Source of the DNA: Neodiprion pinetum
Lineage: Eukaryota > Arthropoda > Insecta > Hymenoptera > Diprionidae
Length of the DNA: 64,000 nt
Direction of reading: 5' to 3'
Assembly (NCBI RefSeq): GCF_021155775.2
Contig: NC_060233.1
Location: 23,911,456-23,975,455, forward strand
Shown: positions 23,401 to 33,400 of the stretch, in pieces
Position numbering within the stretch: the first letter of the stretch is position 1
Layout of the letters: every line of letters starts with the position of its first letter
The notes under the pieces: generated by a model
Seen by the model: only the letters and a program-made list of their open reading frames with translations
Told to the model about the DNA's origin: nothing
Databases searched by the model: none
Program-made: the position numbers and the translations under genes

Positions 23401-25794
23401 CGGTACCCCATACTTCTTTCTAAAATCGCTTGCTATACCGGAACTCATTTCAAGATCTACAGAAACGGTATGCGCATAATTGTCAAGTCTATCAAAAACG
23501 CTTTCGTGTACTTCAATAATGTTTGGATTTTCAATATCAGCTGTTCTAATTATTTTCAAATAGTCTGAATATTTTGGAAATGAGTCTACAGATTTAATTA
23601 TTAGATTGTCACTATCGTTTCCACTATCAGATGACTCCGACGATTGGGTAATACCGTCGGTAACAGGGACTGGATTGCGCGACAATGCATCTGCGTTACT
23701 GTTAAGTCGTCCAGCCTTGTGTTTGAATTCATACTCGTAATCTCGTAACTTGAGCCTCCATCGTATTAGTCGCTGCCCGGGATCTTTAATCGAGTCGATC
23801 CAGCGCAATGGCTCATGATCACTAACCAGTGTGAATTTTCGGCCATAAAGGTAAGGTCGAAAATGTAGTACGGCATATAGAGCTGCTAAACACTCTTTCT
23901 CAGTTGTAAAATAATTTTGTTCCGCTTTGCTCAGAGCACGAGACAGGTAGGCGACGGGCATGTCATAACCGTCCACTTCCTGGCTCAAAACGGCTCCGAT
24001 TGCATAGTCGGATGCGTCGGTAGTTAACGTGAATTGTTTTTTGAAATTTGGGTACTGCAAGATAGGATATTGGCATAGATATTTCCTTAAAATTTTGAAA
24101 CTTTTCTTTTGATCTTTTCCCCAAATAAATGGTGATTCTTTCTTTAATAAGTCTGTAAGAGGCCTAGCCTTTCCCGCAAAATCTTTAATAAAACGCCTGT
24201 AGTAACCGGCTAGTCCCAGAAATTGTCTAATGTTCTTAGGATTTTTAGGTTGTGGAAAATGTCGAACCGCCGTAATTTTCTTCGGGTCCGGTCTAACTCC
24301 TGATCTGCCAATAATATGGCCTAAATAAGCCACTTCTGTTTTTAGAAATTCGCATTTATCTGGTTGTAACGTTAATCTAGCGTCTTTTAATTTGTTAAAT
24401 AACCGGCGGATTTTCTTGCCGTGTTCTTCTAAATTCTTTGCATAAACTACGATGTCGTCTAAATAAACGAAAACTTCGACTCCTTGTAGTCCGCGTAATG
24501 TTCGATCCATTAATCTTTGAAATGTAGCGGGCGCGTTTTTAAGCCCTTCAGGCATTCTAAGATATTCGTAATGACCGTTTGGTGTTGTGAATGCGGTTTT
24601 TGCTCTATCTTGGGGGTCCATTTCAATTTGTTGGAAACCGCTGGCAAGATCGAAAGTTGAAAAATATCGCGCTTCACCGAGATGATCAAGAATGTCTGTA
24701 ATGTTAGGTAATGGATACGCGTCCCCAATTGTCTTTTCATTCAATTTCCGAAAATCAATTACCATGCGCCATCGTTTTCTACCCGCAGAATCTGGTTTTT
24801 TGGGTACAATCCACACGGGTGAATTATACGGTGAATTTGAAGGAACTATTATTCCGTTGTCAATTTTAATTTTGATTTGGTTTTCAATCTCGGTTTTGTG
24901 AATTGGAGGGAACCGGTATTGTCGCGTATTAATCGGTATATCATCCTCGGTTGGTATACGATGCTGAATTCCGGGTGTAGATTTTAATTTATCTCCAGGT
25001 AAATGGAATAATTCCGGATATTCCTCAATGATATCTAATACGTGATCGCGTTCCTCTATATTTAAATGATCTAGATGCAATTTTGATTGAATTTCTGTAA
25101 ATCGATCAGTCACTACAGGTTCTAAATTTAAGTCTTCTGAACTTGAATCGTGATATTCATGCTCCTCCGGAAAGTTGTGATATTCAAAAGGTATCACTTC
25201 CTGTGGTGGAATCTCTATCTCAATATCTCTATCCAAGGTATTAATTGCAAGAACATGGCATACGCCATCTTGTACCGAGACTGCAGCTTCACCAATGTAT
25301 ACGCCGTCTATGGTTTCTACGCGTGGCAAATATGCTTCTTTTGTGCCACAACTGATTACGTCAATGCCAATGGCTTGCTTTGTGCGCGCACGAATTTTAA
25401 AGAAACGTTTTTGCGGTTTTGTTTCGGTATCGGAATGTTCTTCGTATCCGATAAATCGTATCGGTCTAATCGGGTCAGTTTTCGTTACCAAGGTGTTATG
25501 TGTGAAAGAGATCTCAGCCTTACGCTCGCGCAAATAATCTTTACCTAATATACCGTCGCAATTTAGCAAAAAGGTTGATCGTACGACGTGAAATTTACTT
25601 GGTTCGTTTTGTAAAGTCAAATTTGTTATTCCCAAAGTTTTTACTTTATCGGTTGTTATTCCCGTAATCGTGGAAATTTCGTCTACACTGATTAAAACGT
25701 CAGGATGTAAAACATTAGCTTTAATTAGACTGATATCTGCGCCGGTGTCTATTAGAAAAATTGCTGAGTGTTCTTTTAATTCAGGAGCTGTCAT
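20425..25794 (-). CDS. pol: Pol polyprotein with embedded macro domain, unit 1
   Basis: Uninterrupted 1789-residue Ty3/gypsy Pol that copies the RNA genome and integrates the DNA. Order: aspartic protease (DTG at residues 16-18), reverse transcriptase (YLDD at 444-447), RNase H (TTDASD near 592, ADALSR near 701), a TARG1-like macro domain (~750-900), a long acidic, Ser-rich linker (~920-1300) with a tandem ~22-residue repeat, a degenerate macro-like domain (~1310-1440), an HHCC zinc finger (~1455-1500), integrase core (D near 1526, D near 1587, E near 1623, the last two about 35 apart) and a GPY-type C-terminal module. It is longer than usual gypsy Pols mainly because of the macro region and linker. 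The start is the ATG 5 nt after the gag stop, in the -1 frame, immediately before the protease. All catalytic motifs are intact, so the element is potentially active. Confidence 0.95.
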   Translation of the reverse strand: MTAPELKEHSAIFLIDTGADISLIKANVLHPDVLISVDEISTITGITTDKVKTLGITNLTLQNEPSKFHVVRSTFLLNCDGILGKDYLRERKAEISFTHNTLVTKTDPIRPIRFIGYEEHSDTETKPQKRFFKIRARTKQAIGIDVISCGTKEAYLPRVETIDGVYIGEAAVSVQDGVCHVLAINTLDRDIEIEIPPQEVIPFEYHNFPEEHEYHDSSSEDLNLEPVVTDRFTEIQSKLHLDHLNIEERDHVLDIIEEYPELFHLPGDKLKSTPGIQHRIPTEDDIPINTRQYRFPPIHKTEIENQIKIKIDNGIIVPSNSPYNSPVWIVPKKPDSAGRKRWRMVIDFRKLNEKTIGDAYPLPNITDILDHLGEARYFSTFDLASGFQQIEMDPQDRAKTAFTTPNGHYEYLRMPEGLKNAPATFQRLMDRTLRGLQGVEVFVYLDDIVVYAKNLEEHGKKIRRLFNKLKDARLTLQPDKCEFLKTEVAYLGHIIGRSGVRPDPKKITAVRHFPQPKNPKNIRQFLGLAGYYRRFIKDFAGKARPLTDLLKKESPFIWGKDQKKSFKILRKYLCQYPILQYPNFKKQFTLTTDASDYAIGAVLSQEVDGYDMPVAYLSRALSKAEQNYFTTEKECLAALYAVLHFRPYLYGRKFTLVSDHEPLRWIDSIKDPGQRLIRWRLKLRDYEYEFKHKAGRLNSNADALSRNPVPVTDGITQSSESSDSGNDSDNLIIKSVDSFPKYSDYLKIIRTADIENPNIIEVHESVFDRLDNYAHTVSVDLEMSSGIASDFRKKYGVPEHLRSQADMHSVAKLELPDQKIYYIMTKLNFWDKPEYEDMYLSLINFRKILEDDSVKTVRIPRMGCGLDKLAWNKVRTMLRFIFGGTGIKIFACTNLKLIENQKLQTIFAIMNPGSNLKVRTKPNQWKILPIDSKISKLPAPKIKRPLAKSDSVPRKKSADETFCPKTKTTIEPDENAISTRTRSRARTTAGSRQAVSEDSSDDESSEPPAYRRQRSILPNLGLEQPTTSQGTQQPEQTDVQIDDDDVESDSEPENITVKLKSPRDRDSDSDDDVFLQTEASRKAKLSIDPKELRKSFDLFNKSLRERSNLNPKELQDSFELFDKTLHERSLLDNSNHSDADEVGLPGHISEGEELDETIREVLDENDETDDDELNNKIEKFLEKVNRNQGNNSEAGQTNTNQTNLNESVVSRPLQKSALPTPIVAPRPIALSTPYPLNMIPELNETGDISVKSKVSKTPRRLQPQLDFRDLPTRIEITESIPPDLETVSPLKFPKTGYHSGNNISFSRENLTYRKDNYVHFISIDSEFSTPVSRLLNDLELINADDHRGAKPKLGQVIITKTGKYSIFSLVVKRKHFDKIELHNVKVALGNLKTTLLDLKIKTFRISKLGDMTDELSIDISNLLIDIFENEDIDITICSGITEIPPSEIRLGIISEMHSGLMGGHKGVTKTYRRIRERFYWPRMREDISNFIRRCESCQEQKLVRVKTREPMLITDTPSEPFEKISLDTVGPLPQTPSGNKHILTMQDNLTKFCIAVPIPDIRAETVAHAMVKHLILHFGSPKTILTDRGTSFVNKLLQELAKLFKIKHITTSSYRPQSNGALERSHIVLTEYIKHYIDEFDDWDELVQFAMFSYNTAVHEATNFTPYELVFGRIARCPTSFDTDENHLTYNSYLEDLMIRLNEMQALAATNLVQAKERSKMYYDRTAHPFKGKAGDMVRVQIEARKGKFSKRYQGPYRIVKVLENNNVVLEGNNGERFVKHVDKLELAY
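21475..21865 (-). other. degenerate second macro-like domain in Pol, unit 1
   Basis: Residues ~1310-1440 align with the canonical macro domain at 750-900. The openings share Y-x-H-x-x-S-x-D-x-E-x-S, and from Lys1372 to Asp1413 an ungapped alignment with Lys826-Asp867 gives 12 identities in 41, including KTxRI. The GCGLD loop is replaced by GDMTD and SSGIA is lost, but the Lys and Asp survive at the same spacing of 41. It probably arose by duplication and lost, or changed, ligand binding. Confidence 0.7.
23090..23545 (-). other. TARG1/OARD1-type macro domain inside Pol, unit 1
   Basis: Residues ~750-900 of Pol show the macro-domain pattern: VSVDLEMSSGIASDFRKKYG (SSGIA at 784-788), then IYYIMTK (Lys826), a DKPEY helix start, and RIPRMGCGLDKLAW (GCGLD at 863-867). 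In the TARG1 (OARD1/C6orf130) family a Lys and an Asp 41 residues apart are the catalytic pair that removes ADP-ribose from acidic residues; here Lys826 and Asp867 are exactly 41 apart. Macro domains bind ADP-ribose and related metabolites. Identity is strong; enzymatic activity and role are inferred. Confidence 0.88.
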
Positions 25795-25799
25795 CCTGA

Positions 25800-27119
25800 T
25801 CAGTGGCGATTCTCGATCTGGTCCGCGCGTATCGTTGCACCGGCCGGCGGTTCCGCGAAACGGACCGTCGGTTGACGCTCGGGCGTCGCGTACCTCGCCG
25901 TTGCGTCCGGACGACGAGTCGCGTTCAAGTTTAAAGATTCAACTGTTTCGGACGTTCTACGCGGAGATGGTGATCGTGTTCTGACGTTCGAATTATCAAA
26001 CCTCGCTTGATTAAAACCGGACTGCTGATTCGGGTCGTATGAACGGGTGTTTGAATTTGGCGAATTCGATCTGCCCGTATTTAAACTTGCTCCCGGCGAT
26101 CCCGATCTCTGTGGAATCGATGCAGGATTTATTGTGGGCGGATATCCATAAGGTGGTAAATACGGATATGTCATCGGCGGATAATAATACGGGTATTGTG
26201 GAAAATAAGGCGGATATTGATAACCACGCGGTTGCTGGTGCTGCAACTGTGTGTGAGCGGGCATGCCGTATGAGTAATAACCCCTCGGTTCGGGTGATCG
26301 TCGATCGGCGACGTTTGCCGTCGAGTGTCTGTACATTGCCGCGTTCGGCGACGGGCTTCTCGCGCGTGTCTCCGCTCCGTCTGAGATGCCATAATTCGAA
26401 TACAATCGCGGCGCGTTATTTTGGTTATAGATCATTGGAGAGTTCGGTCGCGAAATTTGTACTCTCTGCGTTTCTCCGGAAGATATTATTTCCTGGCGCA
26501 TACGATTTTCTGTTTTTCGCGCTAACTTAAACGCTTCTTCCAATGTCTTTACGCGTCCTTCAACATATCTTTCGATAGCTTCAGGTAGTCCTCGAATATA
26601 AGCATCCAACGCGTTCACTTGTAGAACTTTCATTACCGCGTCGACCTCAGTTTTTCCGTACTCGTCTTCTAAAGCTACGCGAGCTGCACTGACCAAGATT
26701 TTTAATCGATCGTAGAAATCGCTCACGTTTTCATCACGTTTCATCCGTATATTCGCGATCTCTTGTTGATAATACGGATAAGTCTTTTCAGCTGCAAATC
26801 GACTTTTCAGATGTTTTATTAATTCGTTGACCGTATTGAAAGTTTCGCCATATGTACTGTCGCGAGCTGCTCCTTGCAATTTTCCTAGAACGCACTTTAC
26901 ATATGCGCCTTCCGAATTCGGCGGAACATACACCGAACCGTTTTGCACGTCTTGTAAGAAATCTTTCAAACGAATGTTTTTCCCGTCAAAATATGGAATA
27001 TTAAGCGTACTGTGTTGTAGCGCGAAGCACTCCACCATTGACGCCATCATTGCATTACTCGCGTCTAGGGCGGATACATTGGTTCGGTCCGCGCTCTGGT
27101 TTCCCGTTTCGTTAGGCAT
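25800..27119 (-). CDS. gag: Gag, zinc-knuckle-less, unit 1
   Basis: 439-residue structural protein expected to build the particle and package RNA. Residues ~55-200 match the Ty3/gypsy retrotransposon-gag capsid fold (a DFLQDVQNG region, then a LIKHLKSRF region and a NVSDFYDRL region). The C-terminal half lacks any CCHC zinc knuckle. Instead it has a Tyr/Pro-rich segment (~285-345) and repeated Arg-Ser-Pro motifs (RSPSP, RRSPEP, RSGSP, RSNSP, RTRSPSP) that could bind RNA and be phosphorylated. The ATG at 27117-27119 is the start; the TGA stop lies 5 nt before the pol ATG. Residue 210 is Glu here and Gly in unit 2. Confidence 0.92.
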   Translation of the reverse strand: MPNETGNQSADRTNVSALDASNAMMASMVECFALQHSTLNIPYFDGKNIRLKDFLQDVQNGSVYVPPNSEGAYVKCVLGKLQGAARDSTYGETFNTVNELIKHLKSRFAAEKTYPYYQQEIANIRMKRDENVSDFYDRLKILVSAARVALEDEYGKTEVDAVMKVLQVNALDAYIRGLPEAIERYVEGRVKTLEEAFKLARKTENRMRQEIISSGETQRVQISRPNSPMIYNQNNAPRLYSNYGISDGAETRARSPSPNAAMYRHSTANVADRRSPEPRGYYSYGMPAHTQLQHQQPRGYQYPPYFPQYPYYYPPMTYPYLPPYGYPPTINPASIPQRSGSPGASLNTGRSNSPNSNTRSYDPNQQSGFNQARFDNSNVRTRSPSPRRTSETVESLNLNATRRPDATARYATPERQPTVRFAEPPAGATIRADQIENRH

Positions 27120-27455
27120 TTCAAAATCGAGAAAGGTTGTTTATGCACACGAAATAATTCAGGCCAATTTCAGGCAAATATTGAGAACACAGTTAATACA
27201 CAAATGACCAGTGGAAAATTCGGCAATATACGATATCAGGATATTATGACATATACATACAAATACACAAGTAATAATTCGCAGAGTTTCATGCACAATT
27301 GGTCGTTAATTATATAATTATTATCTAGAAAGAAAGATACTTGTTTTTTTTTTTTTTTTGCGTTTGACCAGTTTTTCAATTTTAACACAAAAATTGAAAT
27401 TTGAAATTTTTTTTTTTTTTTTTTTATTTAAACAAATCTCACTTTTAGCAACAAC
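27120..27455 (-). other. 5' leader of unit 1
   Basis: Untranslated leader between primer site and gag on the minus strand, containing two poly-A/T tracts (near 27345 and 27410). No upstream gene is evident. Packaging signals are expected here but cannot be read from sequence alone. Confidence 0.5.
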
Positions 27456-27473
27456 ATCCCACCGCTGCCACCA
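27456..27473 (-). other. primer binding site, tRNA-Leu, unit 1
   Basis: On the minus strand the 18 bases TGGTGGCAGCGGTGGGAT begin 7 bases after the 5' LTR. They are complementary to the 3' end (including CCA) of metazoan tRNA-Leu (AAG/TAG type), which primes minus-strand DNA synthesis. Confidence 0.85.
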
Positions 27474-27480
27474 ATTCTTG

Positions 27481-29106
27481 TGTTACGTGGGGGTGAGGGT
27501 GTACTGAGCGGTGGTAGTTAATGATTAACTGAATAATCAAGCTCCCACGTAACGACAGTGAATAATTATTAAAACTAAGAGAAGACCTACCTTTCGATAA
27601 GCCGGTAATTTGTAGGATCGTGTTGCTATAGTCCTGTACAGGTCTGTGAGGTTTGTTTGAATTGTTGAGGCAATTTTATAATAAAGAAAGTGGGAAGAAG
27701 GTCGTTCAAAATAAATGTTTAATATGATTCAACTGGTAAAAGATGAAGTATATTCTGTTTCTGTATATGAGCCGAAAATAACAATTTATAAAGTGTTCAA
27801 GTTCATACAAATCGTGTGTTATAATATTCTAAAGGATATTATTATTTGGTACCAGGAACATCTACTCTGAACGATGGTTAACTAGTTGGTCGTGATTATT
27901 GGATTGTATCTCTCTTTTTAGATTATCTTGAATCAAATATATATATATAATGGTTAAGTCTTATTCGTTAATTCTTGGAAACAATAAGTACGATTTAATT
28001 GGGGGTAGTGAAGCTAGCCACCAATTCTAGACTTGATTTTGAATGAAAATTACTGAAGTAGATTTTGATTATAAAGGTGAAACAAGAATTCGTTTAATTT
28101 CGAAGATTAACACTCGGATTGACTTAGCTTTAGGTGAATCGGTCGACGAGATTGAGAGCCGTCGGATCGTGTCGGTCTGCGTCGGTAGAATGCTGGACCA
28201 GGAGCCTCACCTCAAGTTTGGAAGAGTTGATCAATCGAACGGTGTTGAACGTCGGTCACTTAGTCTTTTAGATTTGGAATTATATTTAAGATTACCTGAT
28301 TCGATTAAATCAGGGCCGAACTCAATTTAATTATGGAAAATGGAATATCATAAAAATGTCTATTCACAGAAGAGATGAGATTTAGTAAAGAACAGAAAAG
28401 ATGGAAATGTAGAAGAAAGTGAGTCTCTTGCAGCTAACAGAATAACTGAATGCTCGAATTTGACGAATTAGCGCGAGACTTTAGGCCGGTCACAACTAAG
28501 ATCTTCCGAACGCTACTATTGCTCGAGAGGGCTAATCCGGGTTTACGTCCACGCACTTCGCGACTTGACAGACGTAAGACATGGCTGCTTGGGCCAGAGG
28601 GTATTAATAGGAAAAAAATCTGCAGTTGCAACAAGTTGCAACAGTAATTAGCCAATTAAGTGCGGGGGCGACCTCCCGGTGTCCAAATCTACACGGTCAG
28701 CGTTAGTTCGCGTCATTCGATGGTATTCCGACGATTCTCAATCTCGTCGCTTATACGTACAAGATGTTAACAGAAGGTATCTTAAGATAATTCTCACGCA
28801 TTCATCCACACATCTTAACAAAGAATCTATTTTAATTTGAGGGTTCCAAAGGTAGTGGTTTATCCTAATTATTGATGATAATTTTGACTTAAAAAGAGAG
28901 ATATTCCCGGGCTGAGCGCCGCTGTTACTAGGTCAGTAATTTTATAGCGCGATTCCTGGTGTCAGCAAATAAGATACAATGTCAGCGGATGCCGAGGACT
29001 GTACGTGACCTTATTAGAATATGAGATTGTTATGTAATAATTAAAGAAATGAAATGAAATGGAATTTTGAAAAAGGTACGCCAAGGCAGTACGTCGGGGC
29101 GTAACA
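27481..29106 (-). repeat. gypsy family 1 middle LTR, shared by both units
   Basis: 1626 bp, identical as far as I can read to the LTR at 37523-39148. It is at once the 5' LTR of unit 1 and the 3' LTR of unit 2; a primer site lies on its left and a polypurine tract on its right. There is no target duplication around it, which shows the units were not inserted independently. Confidence 0.92.
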
Positions 29107-29121
29107 TCCCTCCCCACTTAG
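29107..29121 (-). other. polypurine tract, unit 2
   Basis: Same sequence and position as in unit 1: a purine run on the minus strand directly before the middle LTR. Confidence 0.75.
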
Positions 29122-29754
29122 AAACCATCAACGTCCCCGTTGATGAATAATTAAAGGCTAGTAGGTATACAGAAATTGAGAGTCATCAAAATGATAATGT
29201 ATGTGTGTGTCTGTGTGTGTGTGTGTGACAATAATAATGATGAATAAGGTATTATATAGATATTAAAACAAATTTCAGGTCGGCGGGAGAATAACTCTCT
29301 GTGATCAGTGAACTGGTCAGCCGGCCTTCACATTAAGGACAACTATAACTCAGGTTAACGTAAGGGAGTAATATCATGATTAGAGGTGGAATATCTTAGA
29401 ACATTGTGACAATCGTTGCTACCGCAATTTAGGATGTAAGGTCGGCGGGAGAATAACTCTCTATGATCAGTGAGACTGGTCAGCCGAGTTCTTCATAGCG
29501 AAAATGACTTATGCGAAACGTTGGTGGAACGGCTAGTATGTTCTGCGTTGGTTGACATTTGGCTTTGGCGCTGCTGTACATCAGGTGTACCGTGTCCTCT
29601 GATTGGTGAGCGAGGTCTGGATGCTCGGCTAGTTGGAGAGCCTTACGCCTTGGTAGTGGCCGGATTCCGTGCATTCAGATCTTTGTGGTGGGCCCAGTAT
29701 TATGTGACCCACTGACAGTCGTAGTCGTATGTGTACCCTCGTAGCGGATACTCA
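29122..29754. repeat. unit 2 3' non-coding region
   Basis: Same as 19081-19713, with the paired ~47 bp direct repeat and the TG microsatellite. One substitution (tcgtagtcgta here versus tcgtaatcgta in unit 1) is visible near 29724. Confidence 0.6.
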
Positions 29755-29962
29755 TTAATAGGTTGACGAACAGGAATCCTGGCAGTACTTTGAAGTGCTG
29801 CCTTGTTTTGGCATCTGGGTTCCTTTGGAGTAGTGCATTCTGGACCCAAACAGCTCATCGACTGCATTCAGCCACTCGAACTCGCCTTTTCTCCTGTTAG
29901 GTTTTGTAAAAGTTTTCACCAAATTGCCATTTGCCTTAAATAATTGCCGAAGTTCCAATGGT

Positions 29963-30009
<47 letters not shown>

Positions 30010-30374
30010 CCTAATATACTGTAGCATTTTTAACGTTAATTTGGAATGAAAGGAATTTGAAAGAAAGGAAAGGTTTCAAGGTTAACATCACACTGAGTTG
30101 ATCCATTCAGAAGCTTCTGAACGAACTCTAAGGGCAGATCAAGTTCATTGCTGAACTTCCCTCTTAGGTGTTAGACTTCAAACTTAGAGCTAGTTACAGT
30201 TGAATATCCCTCGTTGCGGTTGGTCACGCCCCATCCGTTAGCGTTAAGCTTAAAATTACTTAGAAATATCCCAGGATTGTTGGTAAATGATGTGATCATG
30301 TAGTCTTCCAAGTTCGTTTCCCTCAATATCCAAAATCCGATAATTAATAAGGTAAATTCCCCTAATGAATCCAT
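29755..30374 (-). pseudogene. env remnant, unit 2
   Basis: Copy of the remnant in unit 1, with the same two short frames (30171-30374 and 29755-29958) and a poly-A tract one base longer (45 on the sense strand; 29965-30009). The damage therefore predates the tandem duplication. Confidence 0.5.
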
Positions 30375-30466
30375 GGTATTCTTCCTCCTTATTTCCTCGA
30401 AAATGAATGTTCATTACTCCCCATCTCTTATTTGTAGTCGCATTAATCAGTCTACAATGCGTTCCA

Positions 30467-33400
30467 TCAGTAAGCCAATTCGAGTTTGTCTACATGTTTA
30501 ACGAATCTTTCACCGTTGTTACCTTCTAATACTACATTATTGTTTTCCAAGACTTTAACAATTCTATATGGACCTTGGTATCGCTTGCTAAATTTTCCTT
30601 TTCTAGCTTCTATTTGTACGCGTACCATGTCTCCTGCTTTGCCTTTGAATGGATGTGCTGTCCGATCGTAATACATTTTCGACCTTTCCTTCGCCTGCAC
30701 TAAGTTGGTCGCAGCCAGGGCCTGCATTTCGTTTAATCTGATCATTAGGTCTTCAAGATACGAGTTGTACGTTAAATGGTTTTCATCAGTATCAAACGAA
30801 GTTGGACAGCGCGCTATTCTTCCGAAAACTAGCTCATACGGTGTAAAGTTTGTGGCTTCATGAACCGCCGTATTGTATGAAAACATAGCAAATTGAACTA
30901 GTTCATCCCAATCGTCGAACTCATCAATATAATGTTTAATGTACTCTGTTAAAACAATATGACTACGTTCTAATGCGCCATTTGATTGTGGTCGATAACT
31001 GGAAGTGGTAATATGTTTAATTTTGAACAGTTTAGCTAATTCTTGTAATAGTTTATTTACGAAACTTGTTCCTCGATCTGTTAGAATGGTTTTAGGCGAT
31101 CCAAAATGCAAAATCAGGTGTTTTACCATTGCGTGAGCCACAGTCTCAGCTCTTATATCGGGAATAGGCACAGCGATACAAAATTTTGTCAGATTATCCT
31201 GCATAGTTAAGATATGCTTATTGCCACTAGGGGTCTGCGGAAGTGGACCTACTGTGTCTAGCGAAATTTTCTCAAACGGCTCAGATGGAGTGTCCGTTAT
31301 TAACATTGGCTCTCTAGTCTTTACGCGAACTAGCTTTTGTTCTTGACAGCTTTCGCATCTCCGAATGAAATTACTGATATCCTCTCTCATTCGTGGCCAA
31401 TAAAATCTTTCGCGGATTCTTCGATATGTTTTGGTCACGCCTTTGTGTCCTCCCATCAGTCCACTATGCATTTCCGAAATTATGCCCAGTCGTATTTCTG
31501 ATGGTGGTATCTCGGTTATACCTGAACAGATTGTAATGTCTATATCTTCGTTTTCAAAAATATCTATTAATAAATTTGAGATGTCTATTGACAGTTCGTC
31601 AGTCATATCCCCTAATTTTGAAATTCTGAATGTTTTTATTTTCAAATCTAATAGAGTCGTTTTCAAGTTTCCTAAAGCTACCTTGACGTTATGTAATTCA
31701 ATTTTGTCAAAATGTTTTCTTTTAACTACGAGGCTAAATATGCTATATTTTCCCGTTTTTGTAATAATGACTTGGCCTAATTTTGGTTTTGCACCACGGT
31801 GATCGTCTGCATTTATTAATTCCAAATCGTTTAATAGCCTGCTGACTGGTGTAGAAAATTCTGAATCTATTGATATGAAATGTACATAGTTGTCTTTTCT
31901 GTATGTCAAATTTTCACGACTGAATGAGATATTATTCCCTGAGTGGTAACCTGTTTTTGGAAATTTTAATGGCGACACTGTTTCTAAATCTGGTGGTATA
32001 CTTTCCGTGATTTCAATTCGCGTTGGTAAATCTCGGAAGTCTAGTTGCGGCTGTAAACGCCTTGGCGTTTTACTGACCTTGCTTTTCACTGAAATGTCCC
32101 CCGTCTCGTTCAACTCAGGTATCATATTCAAAGGATACGGGGTTGAGAGTGCTATTGGTCTGGGTGCGACTATAGGTGTTGGTAATGCCGATTTCTGCAA
32201 AGGTCGACTAACTACTGACTCATTCAAATTAGTTTGATTGGTGTTAGTCTGTCCAGCCTCGCTATTGTTTCCTTGATTTCTATTAACTTTTTCTAAAAAT
32301 TTTTCAATTTTATTATTTAGTTCATCGTCATCCGTCTCATCATTTTCGTCGAGTACCTCACGAATGGTTTCGTCTAATTCTTCACCCTCTGATATATGGC
32401 CTGGTAACCCTACTTCATCTGCATCCGAGTGATTGGAGTTGTCTAGAAGACTCCTTTCGTGCAAGGTCTTGTCAAAGAGTTCAAATGAATCTTGCAACTC
32501 CTTCGGATTCAGATTACTTCTTTCACGCAAAGATTTATTAAAGAGGTCAAATGATTTCCTCAATTCTTTAGGATCTATAGATAATTTAGCTTTACGACTC
32601 GCTTCTGTTTGCAAAAATACATCATCATCCGAATCGCTATCTCTATCACGCGGTGATTTTAATTTTACTGTTATATTTTCAGGCTCAGAATCAGATTCAA
32701 CGTCGTCGTCGTCAATCTGAACGTCTGTTTGTTCAGGTTGTTGTGTTCCCTGGGATGTAGTAGGTTGTTCAAGACCTAAATTCGGTAATATACTTCTTTG
32801 CCTCCGGTAGGCCGGCGGTTCGGAAGATTCATCGTCGGATGAGTCCTCAGAAACAGCTTGCCTACTTCCTGCTGTTGTCCTAGCTCTCGATCGAGTTCTT
32901 GTTGAGATCGCGTTCTCATCAGGCTCTATGGTAGTCTTTGTTTTTGGACAGAATGTTTCGTCAGCTGATTTTTTCCTTGGGACCGAGTCTGATTTGGCTA
33001 ATGGTCGCTTTATTTTTGGAGCAGGTAATTTTGAAATTTTCGAATCGATGGGTAATATCTTCCATTGGTTCGGTTTAGTCCTGACCTTCAAATTTGACCC
33101 AGGGTTCATAATAGCAAATATCGTCTGGAGTTTTTGATTCTCTATTAATTTTAAATTTGTACAAGCAAAAATTTTGATTCCCGTTCCTCCAAAAATGAAT
33201 CGTAACATGGTTCTTACTTTGTTCCATGCTAGTTTATCTAGACCGCATCCCATTCTAGGTATTCTAACCGTTTTAACAGAGTCATCTTCTAAAATTTTCC
33301 GAAAATTGATCAGACTGAGGTACATGTCTTCGTATTCTGGTTTGTCCCAAAAGTTTAATTTTGTCATAATGTAGTAAATTTTCTGATCTGGCAGTTCTAA

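Noticed and set aside
25150..26530. Long plus-strand frames opposite gag and pol (up to 163 codons)
   Set aside because: Shadows of the real minus-strand genes; no domain or start context.
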